Of a stretch of 64,000 nucleotides of DNA, positions 8,095 through 17,441 are shown piece by piece (within the stretch, counting starts at the first letter, position 1; the number at the start of each line of letters is the position of its first letter). Source of the stretch: Halorubrum vacuolatum (GTDB taxonomy: Archaea; Halobacteriota; Halobacteria; Halobacteriales; Haloferacaceae); contig NZ_FZNQ01000011.1 of assembly GCF_900188065.1 (NCBI RefSeq), positions 1 through 64,000 on the forward strand. Direction: 5' to 3'. A program made the translations under genes and the position numbers. Below the pieces are notes generated by a model. That model saw only the letters and a program-made list of their open reading frames with translations. It made no database searches and was not told the origin of the DNA.

Positions 8095-8961
8095 TCAGTC
8101 GGTGAACTCGATCCTGATCGTGGTCTGATGAATGAGGAACTCCGCGTCCGACCCCGGCTCGAAACATACCGTGACGTCACCGTCACCCTCACACTCCGGG
8201 GTGTCGCCGTCGTCCAGACGGATCTGCGAGTGTTCCGCCGCGAGCTCCTCGTAATGCCGCTCCCAGACGGACGCCCGCGGGGAGTCGATCTCCATCGTTA
8301 CCTCCTCTGTGTCCCGCGGTCGGTCGACCACCTCGCGATCGGCGTTCGATCCAACCACCAACACGGTTCGATCGCCCGCGATCGAGCGGCTCACGCCGCC
8401 GATCCGAATCACCGAGACGATGATTCCGTCGTCGTTGACGAGCAGGTCGGGACCGTTGAGGACCGTGCCGTGATCGCCGTCGGTCACCAGCACCGCGCCG
8501 TTCTCGTAGGCGACCGCCGAGTCACCAGCCCCGCGATAGACGATCGGTCTGGTACGTTCGACGTACTCGCCATCTTCCGCCCACCCCGTTCCATTGAAGC
8601 GGATCTCCGTCCGCTCTTCAAGCGTGAGGGTGCCGCCGGCAAGCCGGATCTCGGTCGCCCGGCTCGGCACGCCGTCGCGTGAGATATCCCGCAGGTTGTC
8701 ATGCATGACGTCGAAGGCCCGCTCCACGTTGGTGTCGCGTTCGGCGAGTTGGGCGTCCTCCAAGCCGCCGAGCCCGAAGGTGAACGTCACGGCGATGGTC
8801 GTGGTGACGAGCGCGAACACGAGGACGAACCCGAGGGTCTCGCTGACGGCACGCGACTCCCCGGTTGTCCCTGGATCGGTACGGATGGATGTGAAACCCG
8901 ACGAGTCGTTCCGTCCCGAGCCGTTCACACCTCGACCAGCTTCGCGTTTCGGACCGTTCAC
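8095..8961 (-). CDS. Pilin-like secreted protein, DUF7289 type
   Basis: 288 residues. After a basic N-terminal stretch comes SRAVSETLGFVLVFALV (from about residue 38), a class III (pilin-type) signal with one hydrophobic helix, then a beta-rich acidic extracellular domain ending in a cysteine-containing tail. Such proteins are processed by the prepilin peptidase PibD and assembled by PilB/PilC. It is the last gene of the pilus operon and overlaps the gene before it by 4 bases. Minor pilin is the likeliest role; it could also be an adhesin at the pilus tip. Confidence 0.75.
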   Translation of the reverse strand: MNGPKREAGRGVNGSGRNDSSGFTSIRTDPGTTGESRAVSETLGFVLVFALVTTTIAVTFTFGLGGLEDAQLAERDTNVERAFDVMHDNLRDISRDGVPSRATEIRLAGGTLTLEERTEIRFNGTGWAEDGEYVERTRPIVYRGAGDSAVAYENGAVLVTDGDHGTVLNGPDLLVNDDGIIVSVIRIGGVSRSIAGDRTVLVVGSNADREVVDRPRDTEEVTMEIDSPRASVWERHYEELAAEHSQIRLDDGDTPECEGDGDVTVCFEPGSDAEFLIHQTTIRIEFTD

Positions 8962-9434
8962 GTCTCGATCACCTCGATTCTATCGTCATCCCATCGGATG
9001 ATGAGGTCGCCACCGCCGACCGTCGTCGGCTCCACGTCATTGGTTGCCCGATACGGCACCTCGACGCTCACGTCGCTCCGTGGATGCGTCAAAATGACCA
9101 CCTGCGATCCCGCGTCGATCTCGACCGTGTAGTCGTCACCGGAGACCCGTGGGGGGAATTCGGCGGTTCGCGTCGCCGTGAGCTCTTCGGCATCCCCCGA
9201 GTCGCTCGCGAGCCGATCGACGGTCATGATATCGGCGGCGACGCGTTCGCCGATCACGGTCATTTCCCCGTGGATCGCCTGCTCGCGTTCCCCCTGCACG
9301 AACGAGCCCCCGGCGATAAACAGCCCTGACAGGAGGAGGGTAGCGATAGTGAGCGTGAGGACGTAGCCGACGGTGACCGAGACGGCGCGTTCCTCCCGCC
9401 GTGTATCGAACGACGCCCGGCGACGATCACGCAT
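8958..9434 (-). CDS. Pilin-like protein, DUF7266 type
   Basis: 158 residues starting at the ATG at 9434. The N-terminus has Arg-rich residues and ERAVSVTVGYVLTLTIATLL, a class III signal followed by a single membrane helix, then a small beta-rich domain. It overlaps both neighbours (8 bases upstream, 4 downstream), which shows tight translational coupling in the pilus operon. Predicted minor pilin, processed at the AVSVT site. The DUF number is from memory of the family's appearance; the pilin-like nature is visible in the sequence. Confidence 0.75.
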   Translation of the reverse strand: MRDRRRASFDTRREERAVSVTVGYVLTLTIATLLLSGLFIAGGSFVQGEREQAIHGEMTVIGERVAADIMTVDRLASDSGDAEELTATRTAEFPPRVSGDDYTVEIDAGSQVVILTHPRSDVSVEVPYRATNDVEPTTVGGGDLIIRWDDDRIEVIET

Positions 9435-10458
9435 CGCGCTCACCCGGGGCGACCCGAACCTGATCCTCATACCGGAGTTCCGGCGTGTGGTGACGCATCT
9501 CGAGATTGACGTCGTAGACCGCTTCGACGGCGTACGGCGACCCGGCAGTCGGGTCGTCATAGAGCGGCTCGTCCGGCCCGGCCTCCGCGGCCGGGTCGGG
9601 CGTGTCGAGGATGAACTCGTAGGTCCCGGACACCGTGTCGCCGTTCGCGTAGCTGATCGTATACGTCGTCCGACCGGTCAGATCGTCCGCGTCGTCCTCG
9701 ACGCCCGCGGCCCACGCGAGCGGCTCCTCCCGTTCTCCGTCGATCGTTCCGCCGGTGAGATCGAGGGACACGTCATCGCCGTCACCGGTCCACGACTCGG
9801 TTCCATCCTCCGACTCGACCATCACGGTCACGTCCTCGTTTTCGAGTTGATAGACATAGAGCGTCCACTCGTCGCCGTCGTCGGACTCGACGTGGAGCCG
9901 AAACGCGTCCGATTCCCTCTGAGTGACGTTCTCAAGCTCGGTCTCGACCTGCAGATCGAGCACATATGATCGGGTACGGGTCGCATCCTCGACGAGCGTC
10001 CACTCGTCGCCGGCAGTCCCGGAGTTATCGAGATAGTCATCGCTCGGATCGAGCGTCCGGTTCTCCTCCTGTGCGATGTACGTCCCGTCCGTCAGCTCGC
10101 CATCGATACGGGCGAGTACGCCCTCACGGGTCCGGTGTTCGGCCGTCGTCTCCGCGTACCGGTCGAAGTCGTCTTCGAAGTCGTCGGTCGCATCCGGCGC
10201 AGACCAGTTCGCCCGCGTGAGGAGTCCGGTGACGTCGGCCGCGGTGCCTTCCCGGAACTCGGTCGCTTCGGTGCCGCCGGCATCGACGCCGCGGGTGGCG
10301 AGGTTCTCGGTGTAGATGGCGGTATTTAACAGCAACACGACGGCGACGAGGATGACCGCGAGGGTTAGCCCCGTGATGATGATAAGTTGGGCGCGCTCCG
10401 ACTCGGTGCAGCCGCGTGCATCCGACCCGCCGTGGGTGTCCGGCCTCAGAGCTGCCAT
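9427..10458 (-). CDS. Pilin-like protein, DUF7261 type
   Basis: 343 residues with a short hydrophilic start, ERAQLIIITGLTLAVILVAVVLLLNTAIYTENLATRG-type helix (first 55 residues), then a long acidic ectodomain rich in Asp, Glu and Thr. The helix starting right after a charged ESER segment, and its place among pilin-like genes, suggest a membrane-anchored pseudopilin. It overlaps the next gene by 8 bases and the previous one by 13. No enzymatic motif was seen. Extracellular exposure is inferred from the single N-terminal helix. Confidence 0.7.
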   Translation of the reverse strand: MAALRPDTHGGSDARGCTESERAQLIIITGLTLAVILVAVVLLLNTAIYTENLATRGVDAGGTEATEFREGTAADVTGLLTRANWSAPDATDDFEDDFDRYAETTAEHRTREGVLARIDGELTDGTYIAQEENRTLDPSDDYLDNSGTAGDEWTLVEDATRTRSYVLDLQVETELENVTQRESDAFRLHVESDDGDEWTLYVYQLENEDVTVMVESEDGTESWTGDGDDVSLDLTGGTIDGEREEPLAWAAGVEDDADDLTGRTTYTISYANGDTVSGTYEFILDTPDPAAEAGPDEPLYDDPTAGSPYAVEAVYDVNLEMRHHTPELRYEDQVRVAPGERDA

Positions 10459-11078
10459 ACGGTAATTCGCACCTCCACGACCGCATACAGCAGCTGACCG
10501 TCCTCCTCTCCCTCGATGAAGAAGGCGTCCGACTCGCCGAGCGGTGTTCCGTTGTATGCGCCATCGAGGTCGTCGCCGTCGGGATCGAAGAGTCTGTCGT
10601 CGGTATATAACGTGACGCGTGTCGCTGCCGTCGCCGCGTTGTCGCTCGGCTCGCCCATGTTGACGAGTCGCTGTCGTTCCCGCGTTTCGCCGGGCTCGGC
10701 GGGCCCGTACACGTCGATATTGAACGCGACCTGCCGCGAATCGAACGCCTCATCGAGCGGGTCGGAAAGGGGATGTTCATCCTGCGGCATCAACCCGGAG
10801 TAGTGGTCGGCGTTGGTCGCGCCCGTAAACTCACGGTCGCTTTCGTTCCATGCGAGCAGTCCCTGTTTGAGATCGCCGCGCTCTTTCGTCGTCGCGAGCA
10901 GATCGGCGGCGGCGATCTCCCCCTGATTTTCGACGTGCTGGTTCGACGTGCTCGCCGACAGCGGGGTCACGGCGGTCGCCTGCGTCGCGAAGATCAATCC
11001 CGTCACGAGCAACAGCGCGGCGACGAACGCCTCCAGCGTGTGTGCCTGTCCCCGGTCTGAAAGGTGTTCGATGAACAT
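10446..11078 (-). CDS. Pilin-like protein, DUF7288 type
   Basis: 210 residues from the ATG at 11078, two bases after the stop of the upstream gene; a GTG at 11087 is the alternative start. DRGQAHTLEAFVAALLLVTG near the N-terminus is a class III-like processing region plus one helix, and TLEAFVA has the Glu found at position +5 of pilins. The remaining ectodomain has no recognisable enzyme motif. Its place between two other single-helix proteins of the same operon supports a pilus subunit or assembly role. Confidence 0.75.
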   Translation of the reverse strand: MFIEHLSDRGQAHTLEAFVAALLLVTGLIFATQATAVTPLSASTSNQHVENQGEIAAADLLATTKERGDLKQGLLAWNESDREFTGATNADHYSGLMPQDEHPLSDPLDEAFDSRQVAFNIDVYGPAEPGETRERQRLVNMGEPSDNAATAATRVTLYTDDRLFDPDGDDLDGAYNGTPLGESDAFFIEGEEDGQLLYAVVEVRITVWQL

Positions 11079-11080
11079 GG

Positions 11081-11611
11081 CTACCACACCCGCACCGTGA
11101 GACGGTGCGTCTCCCCGTTGAGGTCGACGATGCGACTCGCCGTCGATATGCTTGCATCCGGCGGCGGATCGTCGCCGCCAGCGAGCGACTCCCTCCCGAT
11201 GCTTACGACCTCACCACCTCGTGTAATGGTGACGTTCACCGAGGTGAACTCGCCCGCGCCGATCTCCTCCTCGAGCGCGTCGGCGTCGTGCGTCCAGCCA
11301 CACGCTTCACCACTGGGATCTTCCCCCTCGAAGAAACCGACCGTACACGCCGTTGAGAGCACTCCCGGCGCGCTCCCCGCCGAGAGGGACGTCTCGGTGA
11401 GATGGGCCGCCCCGCGCTCGGCGATGATGGTGTTCGCACCCTTGTTCGTCGCGAACGGCTCCAAAAGTGACGGCACGAACGCGAAGACGAACGCCACCGC
11501 GAGCAGGAAGACGGACATCCCGATGGCGAAATCGAGGACGGTTTGTCCCCGGTCGATCGCGCCGCTCCGGGAACGTGCCGGTGGGTGCCCGCACGGCCGC
11601 TCATCCGACAT
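11081..11611 (-). CDS. Pilin-like protein, DUF7287 type
   Basis: 176 residues. DRGQTVLDFAIGMSVFLLAV (about residues 20-40) resembles a class III signal and membrane helix. The ectodomain has two Cys (TACTVG and EACGW) that could form a disulfide outside the cell. It starts 11 bases inside the 3' end of pilC and ends three bases before the next ATG. Together with the four downstream pilin-like genes it probably supplies the subunits assembled by the PilB/PilC machine encoded just upstream. Confidence 0.75.
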   Translation of the reverse strand: MSDERPCGHPPARSRSGAIDRGQTVLDFAIGMSVFLLAVAFVFAFVPSLLEPFATNKGANTIIAERGAAHLTETSLSAGSAPGVLSTACTVGFFEGEDPSGEACGWTHDADALEEEIGAGEFTSVNVTITRGGEVVSIGRESLAGGDDPPPDASISTASRIVDLNGETHRLTVRVW

Positions 11612-13637
11612 AGATCCACACCCCGAGCGCGAGCGTCATCAACGAGACCGCGAACTTGACCCCCGAGAGGACGTCGGCGTTCCTGATGTATCCGGCGATG
11701 AACCCCGAGAGCACCGCTTGGATCGTCACGGCGTGGAAAAAGAGCATCGAGAGGACCTCCGGGTCGACGCCGCCGCCGAAGTCCATCTCCCCGGGTGCGT
11801 CCTCCGCGCCGTTGCCGCCCTGCTCGACGAGCCCGCCCATGACGTCTATGAACTGCGTCTGGAGGATGGCCATCACGCCGAGCAGCGTGACGTACGTCAT
11901 GAGGATGATCGCCACCTGCATGCGGGTCCGTGAACGACGTTCCCGCTCGATGTCGTCCTGGTTCTCGGAGGCCTGTGCGGCCGTCGTCAACACATCCGTG
12001 ATCTGTGAGGAGGCCTCCTGTGCCTTCGAGATGAGTTTTACCGTCCGGGCCAACCGCGGGACCGCATAGCGGTTGTTGAACTCGATCATCGCCTCCTTGA
12101 GGCTCATCCCGTAGTTGACCTTCGCGTGCATCACCTCGAACTCATCGGCGAGTTTCCCCGAGGAGGTCTCCGCGACCGTCTCCAACGATTCAAGCAAGGT
12201 CTGTCCGGTGTCGTTCGCCGAGGAGAGCTTCCGGAGGTTCTCGGAGAGCGTCCCCGTGACCGCACGACGTGAGTGCTGGTTCCACTCGTGAAAGACCGCA
12301 AGCGGGACCAACACGAGGTAGGCCGGTACGTAGACCCAGATGAACGCCGACCAGACGGGACGGTCGATCCAGCCATCGACGGTGAGGGGCGCGCTGTCCG
12401 CCGCGACGGCGATGACGAGCAGCGCGAGCGCGGCCGGGACGGTAAATGCCATCGTGTAGAGCGGGTTCTCCTTTAAGAAGAGATGTGGGGCGCTCAGCAG
12501 CTGTTTGGTCTTGTAGGTCCCCTCGCGGTCCCGGATCCGCTCGAAGACGGTGAACTCCCCGACGAAGCCCTCGATCAACCCGAAATGAAACAGGCCCTCC
12601 TGGCTGGACTGTTCCAAGCGTTCGCTCTCGCCCTCGGCGCGGAGATAGCCCGTCCCCGGTTCGTCCTGTTTGACCGTCGAGACGAGCACGAGGAAGCCGA
12701 TCCCGGTTAGGGGAATGAGCAGGTAGACGGTGGCATACAGCAGCATCTCGTCCGATTCGCCCATCATACCCATAATGACCAGAATGATGATGAGCAAAAG
12801 CGGGAACAGCGAGAGCGTCATATACATCTCGCCGAACAGCTCCAGCGTCTCCAGGGTCATCTCCTGTTCCTGTTTGGAGGTCCGCATGTGTTTGTCCTTC
12901 TTGTCGGACAGAAAGCTCTCCATATCGCCCCCGGAGTTGACGATGGAGAGCATATCCGCGAGAAACTGTGAGAGCTCCTCCGAGGGGGTTTCAAGCGACT
13001 GCTGGCGGATCGCGCTCCGATAGTCGGTGCCGAAGTACTCCGTCTCGTTGATGATGCTCTGGAACTCCGTGGAGACCTCCCCGTAGGTGTCTTCGGCGTT
13101 CGCCATCGCCCGCAGGATCTCGAGCTGGTTCAGCCCGCCGACCGAAAGGGCGTACATGAACGAAACCGCGTCGGCGAGCAGCAGGTTTATCTCCCGTTCG
13201 CGTGCGGACGCCCGGGAGTACGGAATGACGAGGAGGCTCCCGAAGCCCAACAGAAACCCCACGGTTCCGAAGAAGAGACCGCTTAAAAACACCGCCGTGG
13301 GAACGACGAGCGCCCGCAGCAGCTCCGCGGTGGCCGGATTCGGCGCGGGGATGCCGAGCGAGAGCACGTCCGGATCGAGAAACCCGAGCGCGAACACGCC
13401 GTACCCTCCCACCGTCCCAACGATCCAGAGAAGTATCCCCGCGATCAGGCCGAGCCCGAGCGATCGAGAGAGGTACATCTCGACGGGGTCCGGCATCCGG
13501 GCCTCGATGAGTTTTCGTTCGACGTCGGCGACGAACTGACCGTCCGGATCGAACAGGAACCGAAAGACCGGATAAAACAGCGCGGTGAAGAGGTCCTCAC
13601 CGGCGGTTCCGCCGCCGGGCTGTTCCGTGAGGCTCAT
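11601..13637 (-). CDS. pilC: PilC-type archaeal pilus platform protein (type II secretion F family)
   Basis: 678 residues with two T2SSF domains (about 150-290 and 470-600) and several flanking helices, the double-domain form of archaeal PilC/TadC-like platform proteins, which run longer than bacterial PilC. The protein sits in the cytoplasmic membrane and couples the PilB ATPase to pilin insertion. The first domain contains LLLADAVSFMYALSVGGL and the second a matching KLADEFEVMHAKVNYGMSL. It lies 69 bases downstream of pilB and overlaps the first pilin-like gene, so the locus is one operon. The paralogue number cannot be assigned from this window. Confidence 0.88.
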   Translation of the reverse strand: MSLTEQPGGGTAGEDLFTALFYPVFRFLFDPDGQFVADVERKLIEARMPDPVEMYLSRSLGLGLIAGILLWIVGTVGGYGVFALGFLDPDVLSLGIPAPNPATAELLRALVVPTAVFLSGLFFGTVGFLLGFGSLLVIPYSRASAREREINLLLADAVSFMYALSVGGLNQLEILRAMANAEDTYGEVSTEFQSIINETEYFGTDYRSAIRQQSLETPSEELSQFLADMLSIVNSGGDMESFLSDKKDKHMRTSKQEQEMTLETLELFGEMYMTLSLFPLLLIIILVIMGMMGESDEMLLYATVYLLIPLTGIGFLVLVSTVKQDEPGTGYLRAEGESERLEQSSQEGLFHFGLIEGFVGEFTVFERIRDREGTYKTKQLLSAPHLFLKENPLYTMAFTVPAALALLVIAVAADSAPLTVDGWIDRPVWSAFIWVYVPAYLVLVPLAVFHEWNQHSRRAVTGTLSENLRKLSSANDTGQTLLESLETVAETSSGKLADEFEVMHAKVNYGMSLKEAMIEFNNRYAVPRLARTVKLISKAQEASSQITDVLTTAAQASENQDDIERERRSRTRMQVAIILMTYVTLLGVMAILQTQFIDVMGGLVEQGGNGAEDAPGEMDFGGGVDPEVLSMLFFHAVTIQAVLSGFIAGYIRNADVLSGVKFAVSLMTLALGVWIYVG

Positions 13638-13706
13638 ACGGAACGCCTCGCCGCGAACATCACCACACCCCCACCACCGTAGTCGATGCCTCGTGGTGCA
13701 TTCCGC

Positions 13707-16700
13707 TCATTGTTCTTCCTCGTCGACCTCACGGCCGTCGGCGTCCGTTTCCCCTCCGGCCTCCCGTTTATCGACCGGATCCTTCTCATTCCTCTCACCT
13801 TCGATTTCGATCGACGGATCGGATCCCTGATCCCGGTCGTCAGGCTCTTCGGCCGGCTCCGTCCCGTCGGGTTCATCGGTATCGGTCCTGCCGTCGGGTT
13901 CCTCGACATCGGTCCTGCCGTCGGGTTCCTCGACATCGGTCCTGCCGTCGGGTTCCTCGACATCGGTCCTGCCGTCGGGTTCCTCGACATCGGTCTCAGC
14001 GGTGAAGCCGTCGGTCCCCACACGGTGGTCCTTGTGACCGCCGTCATCGACCGCTCGGTTCGGCTTCGAGGGATCATCGTTCGACCCTCCCATCGAGGGC
14101 GGTGCCGATCGATCAAGTGGCGTCGCGGAGACGGCGTCATCGTCCGGTCCGTCGGGCTCCTTCCGACTGACGTCGAGATACGGCTGGTCCTCCGCTCTGG
14201 CGATCGGATCGGGTTCCAACACGTCGATCCCTTCGTTCGGAAGGGCATCGAAGTCGGGCCGAGCCTCCGCATCAGCGGCGGTCGCCATCACCTCGGCGTC
14301 CCGCGTTTCAGCCTCGCGAGCGGTTGCCTCAAGCAACTCGTGCTCACCGTCCGGATCGGCCTCGACCGTCGGCGCGGATGTGATCTCGAGGAGGGCGTCC
14401 GTGACCGAATCCGGCGTCCCGCCACGATATTGCTCCAACAGATCCTCCGCCTCCTCGAGGATCCCTTTTGCCTCCTCACGGCCCGCCTCGTCGGGGTCGG
14501 GACGGGGAACCTGCGCTTCTTTTTCCGGGTCGACGTTGATAAGCACCGACTCCATCTGTCGGAGATCCTCGAGGGATCGCTCCAGTTTGTCGGTCGCTAT
14601 CAGCGCGAGGATCGTCTCCGGGTCGTTAATGAACGCCTGGAACGTCGCCGCCACCTCGGCGTAGGTGTTAAGCCCCCTGTCGATCAGGTATGCGAGCACG
14701 ACCCGCCGCTTTTGCAGCTCGTCATCGAGCGTCTCACGGCTCCATCCCCGGTCGAACATGATCTCCTCCAAGGTGTTCGAATTACCCATTCGGAGGAACT
14801 CGTCCGTCTCAGCTTGCCACTGGAAGACGTCTTGGACGTTTATTTCGTCGTTTTCGGCGTCGTAGTGGTTGATCTCGGTGATCGACTTGTTCCGGCGGAC
14901 CTTCCGTCCCTGCACCCGGGTTGACGACTGGACGGACACCAGATCCAGCGCCGTGAACATCGTCTTCGAGACGTTGATCGGGTCCGTCGTGAACCGCTTG
15001 AGCACCTCCCCGACGCTATCCGCGTGGAAGGTCGTGTAGGTGGTGTGACCCGTCGACATGACCTGGAACGCCGTCCTCCCTTCCTCACCACGGATCTCAC
15101 CCATGACGATGTAGTCGGGGCGCTGGCGAAGCGCCGCCTCCAGCAGGTCGAACTCGTCGACGTCGCCCTTGTCGTCGTCCGAAAAGGAGGGCCGGGTGAC
15201 GCTCGCGATCCAGTTCCGCTGTGGCAGTTCGACCTCCCGGGTGTCCTCGATGGAGACGATCTTCGCGTTCGAGGGAATAAACAGCGAGACGGCGTTCAGG
15301 CTCGTCGTCTTCCCGGAGGCGGTTCCGCCGGCGAAGATCAGGCTCTTGTGGTTCTCGATACAGAGCCAAAGGAACGCCATCTCATCGAGCGAGAAGGTCC
15401 GCCAGTTGACCAGATCGACGGGGGTGTAGGGAACGTCGTTGAACTGGCGGATGGTGTAGTTCGTGCCGTGATCCGACACCTCCCGTCCGAGCGTGAGCTG
15501 TGCGCGGGAGCCGTCCGGGAGCGTCGCATCGACCTGCGGCCGACGTTTCGAGATCCCCTTCCCGGACCGCTGTGCAAGCTTGACGACGAAATCGTCGAGT
15601 TCGTCGGTCCCGTGGTGGATGTTCGAGATGATCTGTTCGTATTCGGTGTGATAGACGAACACCGGCGAGCTGTAGCCGTCACAGGAGATGTCCTCTACGT
15701 TGATGTCGTGTTTGATCGGATCGATCCGCTCATACCCGATGAAATCCCGGACGAGATAATAAAGCAGCTTCTCGACCTGATATTCGGTGAGCGTCTCGGC
15801 GTCCTCCGCGAGCACCGCCGGCTCCGGTCTCGCGGCGATCCCCGAGAGTCCCGGTCCGGACTCACGCGGTGGACGGTAGCCGAGCGCGTCAGCGATGCGC
15901 CCGAGCCGCCCTGCGGTCGGATCGACCCCGATCCGCTCCTCGACGGCACCGGGACCGCCGAGCCAGTCGAGCAACTCGTTCGCGATCCCCCGATCGGTCC
16001 CCTCCTCGTAGAGGTCATACCGGGCGAGCAACCGACGGGTCTCATCGACGATAATGTCCCGACGAAATTCCTCGTCGCCGCCGGCTATCGACTCGTCGGC
16101 GTATTTGATCGAGGTCCGAAGCTTTCCGGTTAGAAACTCCTTGAGGTCGGCTTCGATCCGCGTCAGATGTGGCTGAATCGCGTAGTACTTTCGCTCGTTC
16201 TCCTTCGTCGAGTGGAAGACGATCACGAACGCGTACGGCTCGTTCACCCAGTAGCGCTCGACTTCGCGGAAATGGGTTTTTTTTCGACGATGGAACCGCC
16301 TTCTCGAGGTCATATCGGTTGGCGATCGTCGTCTCGCCGTCGACGGTCGAAAAGAAGGCGTCCTCATCGAGGTCCGGATCGACGGTGACGGTCCGCTCAT
16401 CGACCAGCGTACCGAGGGCTTCGGCCGCTCCCGCTCCGTTCGCCAGTCGGTCGACGAGCTCATTCGGATCGAAGCCGAGCGCCTCCGTTTTGTCCTCGTG
16501 GGTGAGTTCTGCCGATCGATCCTCCGAGTCGGTCGGTCCCTCCTCGTCGGCATCGACGACGAACTCGCGGCGATAATCCTCCCACGTGTACTCCCCTTTT
16601 CGGACCGGTGTCGCGAACCGCTCGGAACGGTCGCGACATCGATCGAACACCTCCTGTGCGGTCCGAACACCCGATCGGAGCGTGGACTCCGTCTCCGCCG

Positions 16701-17268
16701 GATGAAAGCCGAGAAGCTCGACCGGATCGACAGCCATCCGATCCCACTCCGCCGCCGTCGGCGGTCGTTCGGGCTGGGTTCCGACGTCCGTGGCCGCGAC
16801 GAGGACCGGACCCGTCGAGCCGATCGCCTCGCCGTCGGGGGTTCGTTCGGAGCCGACGACCGCATGGCCGCTGACGACGACATCGTTGCGGTCGGTGTCA
16901 TCGTTGCGGTCGGTGTCATCGTCGCGGTCGGTGTCATCGTCGCGGCTTTCGATCCCGTCGCGCCCGACGCCGTCGTCGCCATCGGCGCCTCGACCATCGT
17001 CCACCTCGTCCGGCCGTGTCCATTCCGTGCCGTCGCGGACCCACTCCGGTTCGAGCGTGTCTCCATTGAGCGTCGCTTTGACGGCCGACGCCGGAACCGC
17101 GGGCGCCGTTCCGATATCACGGTACAGCCGCTCGGCGGCCTCAGTGTGTCCGTGTTCCGTGAGAAACGTCCACCACGTGTAACGCTTTCCGGACACGTCG
17201 CTCATGGACGCCGACGACTCCCTCCCGCCCGTCCCGCCGGGCGAGCGTTCGGCATCCCTCGTAGCCAT
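13707..17268 (-). CDS. pilB: PilB-type pilus assembly ATPase, frame broken at an A8 tract
   Basis: The N-terminal part (17268 to about 16284; starts MATRDAERSPGG, with MSDVSGKRYTWW at 17205) is in one frame and the rest, from HFREVERYWVNEP onward, in another. The frames meet at eight A residues (16277-16284 on the plus strand). Removing one A would join them as SSKKTHFREV into a protein of about 1187 residues. The ATPase core has Walker A GGTASGKTT, an Asp-box-like region (VSIEDTREVELPQRNW) and the Walker B-region VMGEIRGEEGRT. Both tails are acidic and repetitive: RDDDTD-type near the N-terminus and four exact TDVEEPDGR copies near the C-terminus. The protein powers pilin assembly with PilC encoded next. 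The break may be a sequencing error, a mutation, or a slippage site. Confidence 0.8.
13887..13994. repeat. Four exact tandem copies of a 27-base unit in pilB
   Basis: Units 13887-13913, 13914-13940, 13941-13967 and 13968-13994 are identical and encode TDVEEPDGR four times near the PilB C-terminus; a degenerate fifth copy (TDTDEPDGT) lies at about 13860-13886. Exact identity at silent sites points to recent expansion by slippage or unequal recombination. The product is a flexible acidic linker. Confidence 0.9.
16277..16284. other. Eight-base homopolymer at the pilB frame break
   Basis: Eight T on the plus strand (eight A in the pilB mRNA) in otherwise GC-rich coding DNA. The reading frames on either side differ by one base and would join if the tract held seven A. 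Such tracts are typical sites of replication or transcription slippage, and also of base-calling errors. Confidence 0.85.
16882..16947. repeat. Tandem 18-base repeat in the pilB N-terminal region
   Basis: Units at 16882-16899, 16900-16917 and 16918-16935, with a partial fourth to about 16947. They differ at one position (GTT/GTC) and encode alternating DDDTDR and NDDTDR, an acidic linker between the N-terminal domain and the rest of PilB. Confidence 0.85.
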
Positions 17269-17441
17269 GGTAACTTCCATACCGTGCCCGGTGAAAAAGA
17301 TTCCCCGCCGATGCTGATATTTGATAACGCCGGGGCGATCGATTTCATCGGATCCTGTGGCCCTCAATTCGGCTCTCGACCGTCGATCGGTTCACGCTCC
17401 GATCGCGGGAGTTCTATAGCGTTGACGACCGAACCCCGACC

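Noticed and set aside
13887-13994. CRISPR array
   Set aside because: Copies are directly adjacent with no spacers and encode a repeated peptide in frame.
16300-17120. An upstream extension of the 3' pilB frame as a separate Arg/Ser-rich protein
   Set aside because: Composition is that of a shadow frame; the overlapping acidic frame carries the true N-terminal PilB sequence, so the frame change at the A8 tract is the better explanation.
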